A stretch of 64,000 bases of DNA from Niveibacterium sp. 24ML (GTDB taxonomy: Bacteria > Pseudomonadota > Gammaproteobacteria > Burkholderiales > Rhodocyclaceae): the NCBI RefSeq assembly GCF_026586805.1, contig NZ_JAPFHA010000014.1:1-64000 (forward strand). The letters run 5' to 3'. Below, piece by piece: positions 53,735 to 64,000 of this stretch; the first letter of the stretch is position 1; the number at the start of each line of letters is the position of its first letter. A program made the translations under genes and the position numbers. Under the pieces are notes generated by a model. That model ran no database searches, was not told the DNA's origin, and worked only from the letters and a program-made list of their open reading frames with translations.

Positions 53735-54484
53735 CTACTTCGGCGCGAGCCGGATCGCACCATCCAGGCGGATTGTCTCGCCGTTCAGATAGACGTTTTC
53801 AACGATGTGCCGCGCAAGCGCCGCAAATTCGTCGGGGCGCCCGAGGCGCGGCGGATACGGCACGGCGGCGCCGAGCGCGTCCTGAACCTCCTGCGACATG
53901 CCGGCCATCATCGGCGTCTGCATCGTGCCCGGCGCAATCGTCACCACGCGGATGCCAAAGCGCGCCAGCTCACGCGCAATCGGCAAGGTCATGCCGGCGA
54001 CAGCGGCTTTGGATGCCGCGTAGGCGGCCTGCCCGATCTGGCCGTCGAAGGCCGCCACCGACGCGGTCAGAACCAGCACCCCCCGCTCGCCATCGGCCAG
54101 TGGGTCCGTCCTGGCAATCGCATCGCCAGCGAGGCGCACAAGATTGAAGCTGCCGATCAGGTTGACCTCGATCACCTTGCGGAAAAGCGCGAGATCGTGC
54201 GGCCCGTCGCGGCCCAACACCCGCGCCGCCGGGGCGATGCCGGCGCAATGCACGGCGCCGCGCAAGGGGCCGAGGGCAGTAGCGCCCGCCAGCGCGGCCG
54301 CAAGCTGCTCGGGGTCACAGACATCGGCTTGCATGAACCCCGCGCAGCCGGCCGGCAGCACTTCCGGCGCACGCAGGTCTACGCCGAACACAAGCGCCCC
54401 CGCCGCCGCGAACGCATGGGCCACCGCAGCCCCCAGACCGGACGCAGCGCCGGTCACCAGAAACACATTGCGCTTGAGCTCCAT
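53735..54484 (-). CDS. Short-chain dehydrogenase, 3-hydroxyacyl-CoA dehydrogenase type II-like
   Basis: A 249-aa SDR. The cofactor loop is VTGAASGLGAAVAHAF, with acidic VFGVDLR favouring NAD(H), then HCAGIAPA, the catalytic Ser in VLTASVAAFDGQIGQAAY and AASKAAV (Tyr, Lys). GTMQTPMMAGM and the PYPPRLGRPDEFAALARHIVEN tail match the HSD17B10-like group that oxidises 3-hydroxyacyl-CoA. ATG 54484 has GGAG 9 nt upstream; ATG 54499 is possible. It converges on emrB. Confidence 0.9.
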   Translation of the reverse strand: MELKRNVFLVTGAASGLGAAVAHAFAAAGALVFGVDLRAPEVLPAGCAGFMQADVCDPEQLAAALAGATALGPLRGAVHCAGIAPAARVLGRDGPHDLALFRKVIEVNLIGSFNLVRLAGDAIARTDPLADGERGVLVLTASVAAFDGQIGQAAYAASKAAVAGMTLPIARELARFGIRVVTIAPGTMQTPMMAGMSQEVQDALGAAVPYPPRLGRPDEFAALARHIVENVYLNGETIRLDGAIRLAPK

Positions 54485-54657
54485 CGAAAGCTGCTCCATC
54501 CAGATTGAAGTCTCCCAAGCGTAGCGGAGCGCGCGCTTCGGCGCTGTCGCCAGAAGGAAAATGCGCAGAGCCCGAAGCTGGCGTCGCGCGCTGCGCTGCG
54601 GCACCATGGCAGCCGCGCCAGGTACACCGCCGCGAGACTCCACACAGGAATGCTCCC

Positions 54658-59750
<5,093 letters not shown>

Positions 59751-59754
<4 letters not shown>

Positions 59755-60905
59755 GCGACACCCTCGCGGCTGACACCCGCCAGACCGTGCTGGTGGTAGA
59801 CGACACGCCCGACAACCTGACACTGATGAGCGCCCTGCTCAAGGACACCTACAAGGTCAAGATCGCCAACAACGGCGAGAAGGCGCTCAAGATTGCCGAG
59901 TCCATCTCGCCACCCGACCTGATCCTGCTCGACATCATGATGCCGGGCATGGACGGCTACGAAGTCTGCACACAGCTCAAGGCCAAGCCCGCCACGCGTG
60001 ACATCCCGGTCATCTTCCTCACCGCCAAGACCGAGATCGAAGACGAGAAGCGCGGCCTCGAACTGGGGGCGGTCGACTACATCACCAAACCGATCAGCCC
60101 GCCGATCGTGCTGGCACGCGTGCATACCCACCTGGTGGTCAAGGCCAGCGCCGATTTTCTGAAAGACAAGAACGCCTTCCTTGAAGCTGAGGTCCAGCGC
60201 CGCACCCGTGAAGTGCAGGCCATCCAGGACGTCACCATCATGGCGATGGCCTCACTGGCAGAGACGCGCGACAACGAAACCGGCAATCACATCCGCCGCA
60301 CGCAGTTTTATGTGGACGCGCTGGCGCGCCACCTGCAGACGCATCCCCGCTTTGCCGCAGAACTCGACGACAAGACGATCGATGTGATCTTCAAATCGGC
60401 CCCGCTGCACGACATCGGCAAGGTCGGCATCCCCGATCGCATCCTGCTCAAGCCCGGTCGATTCGAACCGGAAGAGTTCGAGATCATGAAGACGCACCCG
60501 GCGCTGGGGCGCGACGCCATCGTGCACGCGGAACAGCAGTTGGGCATGGAAGTGCCCTTCCTCGCCCATGCCAAGGACATCGCGTATTGCCACCAGGAAA
60601 AGTGGGACGGCAGCGGCTACCCGCAGGGCCTGGCGGGCGACGCGATCCCACTCTCAGCCCGGCTGATGGCGCTGGCCGACGTGTATGACGCGCTGATCAG
60701 CCGCCGCGTCTACAAGCCCGCCATGCCGCATGAAAAGGCGGTGCAGATCATCCAGGAAGGCCGCGGCACGCACTTTGACCCGGATATCGTCGATGCCTTC
60801 CTGCAACTGCAGGATCGCTTCCAGGAGATCGCGCATCGCTTTTCCGACAGCGACGCCGATATCGCAGAAAAGGCCGAGCAACTGGCCCGCGCGGTGGGCA
60901 GCTGA
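59751..60905 (+). CDS. Response regulator with HD-GYP c-di-GMP phosphodiesterase output (RpfG-like)
   Basis: A 384-aa protein. An N-terminal receiver has the phospho-Asp in LILLDIMMPGMDG and Lys in FLTAK. The C-terminal HD-GYP domain has HIRRTQFYV, HDIGKVGIPD, and CHQEKWDGSGYPQGL, the motifs of active c-di-GMP phosphodiesterases. Its ATG overlaps the kinase stop, so the two are made together and form a likely signalling pair lowering c-di-GMP. Confidence 0.95.
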
Positions 60906-60927
60906 ACGGCACCGGGCGCACTGCGGA

Positions 60928-63900
60928 CTAATCCGGGTCGTCGCGGTGCGGCGCCCGCCTGGGCACCACCAGGGTTACCGTGGTGCCCAGGCCCACGGCG
61001 CTCTGCAGATCAACCGTACCGCCAAGCAAGCCGGTGACGATGGTGTGCACGATGTGCATGCCCAGCCCGCTGCCGCCGCGCCCCATCTTGGTCGTGTAGA
61101 ACGGATCGAACACCCGCCGCAGCGCCGCTTCGCTGATGCCCTGGCCATCGTCGCGCACCTCGATCAGCACGGCATCGGCGCCCTCAGGCGCAACCCGGAT
61201 GCGGACCTCGCCCGCGGCACGATCCTCAAACCCGTGCAGGATCGAGTTATTGACCAGGTTGGTCAGCACCTGCCCCAGCGGGCCGGGATAGCTGTCGAGC
61301 ACCACGTCCACTTCAATCGAGGTTTCCACCGTGTAGGGCGTCATCCGCAGACTCGGCCTGAGCATCAGCAAGGTCTCGTCAATCACCTCCGAGACGCGGA
61401 ACTCACGCCGCCGGGTGGCCGCACGATCCACCGCCACCTGCTTGAAACTGGCCACCAGCTCGGCCGCGCGGGTCAGATTGCGCAGCAGGATGTCGCTCGC
61501 CTGCTCGGCGGTGCTCAGGTACTCGTTCAGGCTGGAGCGTCGCAAACCCTGAGCAAGATCGCGCAGCAGGGTGCGGGTGGCGTCCGACAGCGTGGTCGTC
61601 ACGGTCAGGCAATTGCCGATCGGCGTGTTCAATTCGTGCGAAACACCGGCCACGATGCTGCCCAGCGCCGCCATTTTCTCTGACTGGACCAGGTTGTCTT
61701 TCGCGCGTTCAAGCCGCTCCAGCGCTTCAGAGACCTCACGGTTGGCGTCGCGCAACTGCGCGGTCCGCTCCTCAACCCGCTGCTCAAGCGTGGCATTGAG
61801 TTCGATCACCGCGCGCTCGTTGCGGCGGATCTCGGTGACATCAACCAGCGAGAGGATCAGCAGCTCCTGCTCGCCATCGCTCACCACCCGCCCCGAGATC
61901 GAACACAACAGCGTCTCGCCCCCCTTGCGGCACAGCAGCGCCTCACGCCCATTGCTTTCGCCAAAGCGCGCCAGTTCGCCCAGCAGGCTTTCGCGGTCCG
62001 CCAGATTGGCCCACAGCCCAATCTCGGCGCCGTTTCGCCCCAGCACCTCGTCGAGCTCATAGCCGAACTGGCGGCACCAGACTTCGTTGCAGTCGAGCAT
62101 GCGGTAGTCAGACGTTCGGCTCACCGAAAGCGCCACCGGCGAGGCGTGAAAGAGCTGGCTGAACAACTGCTGGCTGCGGCGCAAATCGCCTTCGGCACGC
62201 AAGCGTGCGAATTCCTGCCCGATCCGCTCGGCAACCACTTGCACCAGCGAATGGGCGGTTTCGGCGTATTCGAGCGCATGCGCGAACGCCACCATCAGGG
62301 TATCGCCGCCGGCTTCGCCTTCATGACTCACCGGCGCCAGGATCACGCTTTGCGGCCGCAGCTTGAGCACGGCCGCCAGGGCGTCTGCCTCGTGCGGCGT
62401 TGGCGTCAGTTGCATGAAGCGCCGCTGGCCGATGGCCGCAAACAAGGCCGGCGCCTCCAGGGTGAGCGCGGTCTCGTGCTCGGCGCCTGCCGGGTAGCCG
62501 ATCAGGCGCACGGCATCCCCATCCTGAACGCTGACCAGCATGGCGGCACCGGCGCCGACGCCCTCCGCCGCAGCGTCAAGCAGGCTCCGCAGGCCGCCGG
62601 AGCTACCCGCCGCCGCCAGGCGCTGAAGGGTTCGCTGGGCGCGCCTGACCTCGGTTTCGTCGCGCACCACGGCAACCATGCAGGCTTCACCGTTGATTTC
62701 CGTCAGGCGGGCGCTGACAACCCCTTCAATCAAGATCCCATCGCTGCGCCGGATTGAAATCGGCAAGCGCTCGGCGCGGCCGTCCTGCAGCACGCGCCGG
62801 GCAAGCTCCTCGCGCTGCTCAGGCTGTTCGAGGATGCCCAGCGCACGTGATGTGCGCCCGATCGCCTGCTCGCGCGGGATCCCGGTGATCCGCTCGAAGG
62901 CCTCGTTGGCGTCGTAGATCAGCCCGTCCGAGGCGCGCGAGAGGGTGACGTAGTCCGGCACCGCGAGGAAGGCGGCCGAAAAGCGCTGCTCGGATTCGCG
63001 CAAGGCGCGCTCGGCCTCCACCCGTTGCGTCATGTCATGGAAGCACAGCGCCACCACGCCCTGGTAATGGCGAAAGATGAACAGATCGAGCACGCATGTG
63101 CGGTCCCAGACCTCGTACTCGAATGCGGGGAATTCGCGGCTGCCGCCCGCTTCGGCCACCTGGGCGGTTGCGCGCGCCAGCGCCTCACTTTCGAAGCCAG
63201 GAAAGGCCAGCTCCAGCGCGCGCCCCAGCACACCATCGTGCGGCGCCCCAAGGACCTTCGCCACAAGGGGATTGGCGGCAATCACCACGCGCTGCCCGTC
63301 CGCTTCGACCCGCACCTCGACCACCCCCATCGGGGCGCCCTCGAGCAAGGTGCGAACGCGCTCCGCGCTGGCGCGCACGTCCGCTTCACGCGCACGCAAT
63401 CGCTTGAAGATCGCGTCGAGCGTTTCGCCAATTTCGGCGAACTCGCGCACGCGAGTAGAGGGCAACCCGCCGACTTCGCCGCCATCGGCGATCGCGCGGG
63501 CACGCGAGGCCACCAGCGCCATGCGGTGCGCCATGCGCCGGGCCGAACGCCCGCCCATCATCAGGAGCACGATCGCCGCCATCACGAGGCCAACAACCGT
63601 TATCGCCGCCGCCGTGTAGAGCGGGCCGAACACCGCATAGGTGGGCTGGCCGATGAGGGCTACCCAACCAAGTTCCGGAATCGGCACCGCGCTGCCAAAG
63701 TAGTCGATGCCGTCAAGCGCAAACGCGCCGGTCGCGAGCCGCCCCTTGAGGCCGCTGCGCACCATCTCAAGGTTGCTCAGGTTGATCTGCTCGGCCGCCT
63801 TGTGTTGATCGGGGTGGGCGATGATGCGGCCGGCGCGGTCAACCAGCACTGCCAGCACGCCGCCCTCATCGCGCAACGCTGACACGCTGCCAGAGAGCCG

Positions 63901-64000
63901 GCCCAGGTCGATCTCCGCCACCAGCACCTGGCCGTCAACCGGCAGCGCCAGCGCAACCGAGATCTTGCCGCTGACCGGCGAGAGGAAGGTTTCCGACCAG
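60928..64000 (-). CDS. Sensor histidine kinase with dCache and PAS domains (5' end outside window)
   Basis: At least 1023 aa; the frame is open to the window edge, so the N-terminus is missing. Visible order: part of a periplasmic dCache domain (VLVDRAGRIIAHPDQHKAA), one helix near 63550-63620, a HAMP-like segment, several PAS domains (e.g. SAAFLAVPDYVTLSRASDGLI, LFHASPVALSVSRTSDYRML), a GAF-like middle, a coiled coil, then HisKA with GVSHELNTPIGN and HATPase (VRDDGQGI, GRGGSGLGMHIV). No receiver is attached. It converges on the HD-GYP gene with 22 nt between stops. Confidence 0.92.
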   Translation of the reverse strand, partial: WSETFLSPVSGKISVALALPVDGQVLVAEIDLGRLSGSVSALRDEGGVLAVLVDRAGRIIAHPDQHKAAEQINLSNLEMVRSGLKGRLATGAFALDGIDYFGSAVPIPELGWVALIGQPTYAVFGPLYTAAAITVVGLVMAAIVLLMMGGRSARRMAHRMALVASRARAIADGGEVGGLPSTRVREFAEIGETLDAIFKRLRAREADVRASAERVRTLLEGAPMGVVEVRVEADGQRVVIAANPLVAKVLGAPHDGVLGRALELAFPGFESEALARATAQVAEAGGSREFPAFEYEVWDRTCVLDLFIFRHYQGVVALCFHDMTQRVEAERALRESEQRFSAAFLAVPDYVTLSRASDGLIYDANEAFERITGIPREQAIGRTSRALGILEQPEQREELARRVLQDGRAERLPISIRRSDGILIEGVVSARLTEINGEACMVAVVRDETEVRRAQRTLQRLAAAGSSGGLRSLLDAAAEGVGAGAAMLVSVQDGDAVRLIGYPAGAEHETALTLEAPALFAAIGQRRFMQLTPTPHEADALAAVLKLRPQSVILAPVSHEGEAGGDTLMVAFAHALEYAETAHSLVQVVAERIGQEFARLRAEGDLRRSQQLFSQLFHASPVALSVSRTSDYRMLDCNEVWCRQFGYELDEVLGRNGAEIGLWANLADRESLLGELARFGESNGREALLCRKGGETLLCSISGRVVSDGEQELLILSLVDVTEIRRNERAVIELNATLEQRVEERTAQLRDANREVSEALERLERAKDNLVQSEKMAALGSIVAGVSHELNTPIGNCLTVTTTLSDATRTLLRDLAQGLRRSSLNEYLSTAEQASDILLRNLTRAAELVASFKQVAVDRAATRRREFRVSEVIDETLLMLRPSLRMTPYTVETSIEVDVVLDSYPGPLGQVLTNLVNNSILHGFEDRAAGEVRIRVAPEGADAVLIEVRDDGQGISEAALRRVFDPFYTTKMGRGGSGLGMHIVHTIVTGLLGGTVDLQSAVGLGTTVTLVVPRRAPHRDDPD

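Overview
The window looks like chromosomal DNA of a GC-rich betaproteobacterium, probably close to Rhodocyclales. The basis is the gene content: a phaR-phaB-phaB-phaC polyhydroxyalkanoate (PHA) block, a potassium-independent-type H+-pyrophosphatase, a complete cbb3 oxidase locus, a PEP-CTERM protein, and an aat-bpt pair. No database search was possible, so the taxonomic call is an inference. I saw no prophage, CRISPR array or intact insertion sequence.

Layout. 1-225: tRNA-Glu and tRNA-Ala with a recognisable promoter. 281-3076: FAD-linked oxidase and rimO. 3192-7413: PHA cluster on the minus strand (phaC, two tandem phaB, phaR). 7565-10811: small membrane protein, pgeF, rluD, bamD and an unknown protein. 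10824-14604: coupled M61 and exported M3 peptidases. 14805-17194: aat, bpt and an LpxL-type acyltransferase. 17377-18270: PEP-CTERM protein with a candidate sigma-54 promoter. 18486-25139: four-gene oligopeptide-type ABC importer with an unusual anchored binding protein. 25692-31787: slyD, bcp, an alcohol dehydrogenase, lexA plus a coupled membrane protein, an M20 hydrolase, a LysE exporter and panC. 32239-35077: divergent soluble and membrane pyrophosphatases.

35155-50274 is a low-oxygen block. It holds hemN with a TauE/SafE-like membrane protein, a universal stress protein and a copper chaperone-like protein; fnr; a broken sirB-like gene; a second PHA synthase; another stress protein; ccoH-ccoG; ccoNOQP; and ccoS-ccoI. 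Four FNR/ANR-type palindromes (TTGAY-N4-RTCAA) lie in its gaps. Three of them sit at the same distance (28.5 nt from box centre) from a -10-like hexamer. One of these has no protein gene in front of it: the predicted transcript is about 100 nt and ends at a strong intrinsic terminator between ccoS and ccoN. That is the best candidate here for something undescribed, an oxygen-controlled small RNA.

50395-64000: a MarR-EmrA-EmrB efflux operon with a palindromic operator, a short-chain dehydrogenase, a very large hybrid histidine kinase with phosphotransfer domain overlapping an HD-GYP response regulator, and a convergent sensor kinase cut by the window end. Taken together the block suggests a cell that switches between high-affinity respiration and carbon/energy storage under oxygen limitation, with FNR as the shared controller.
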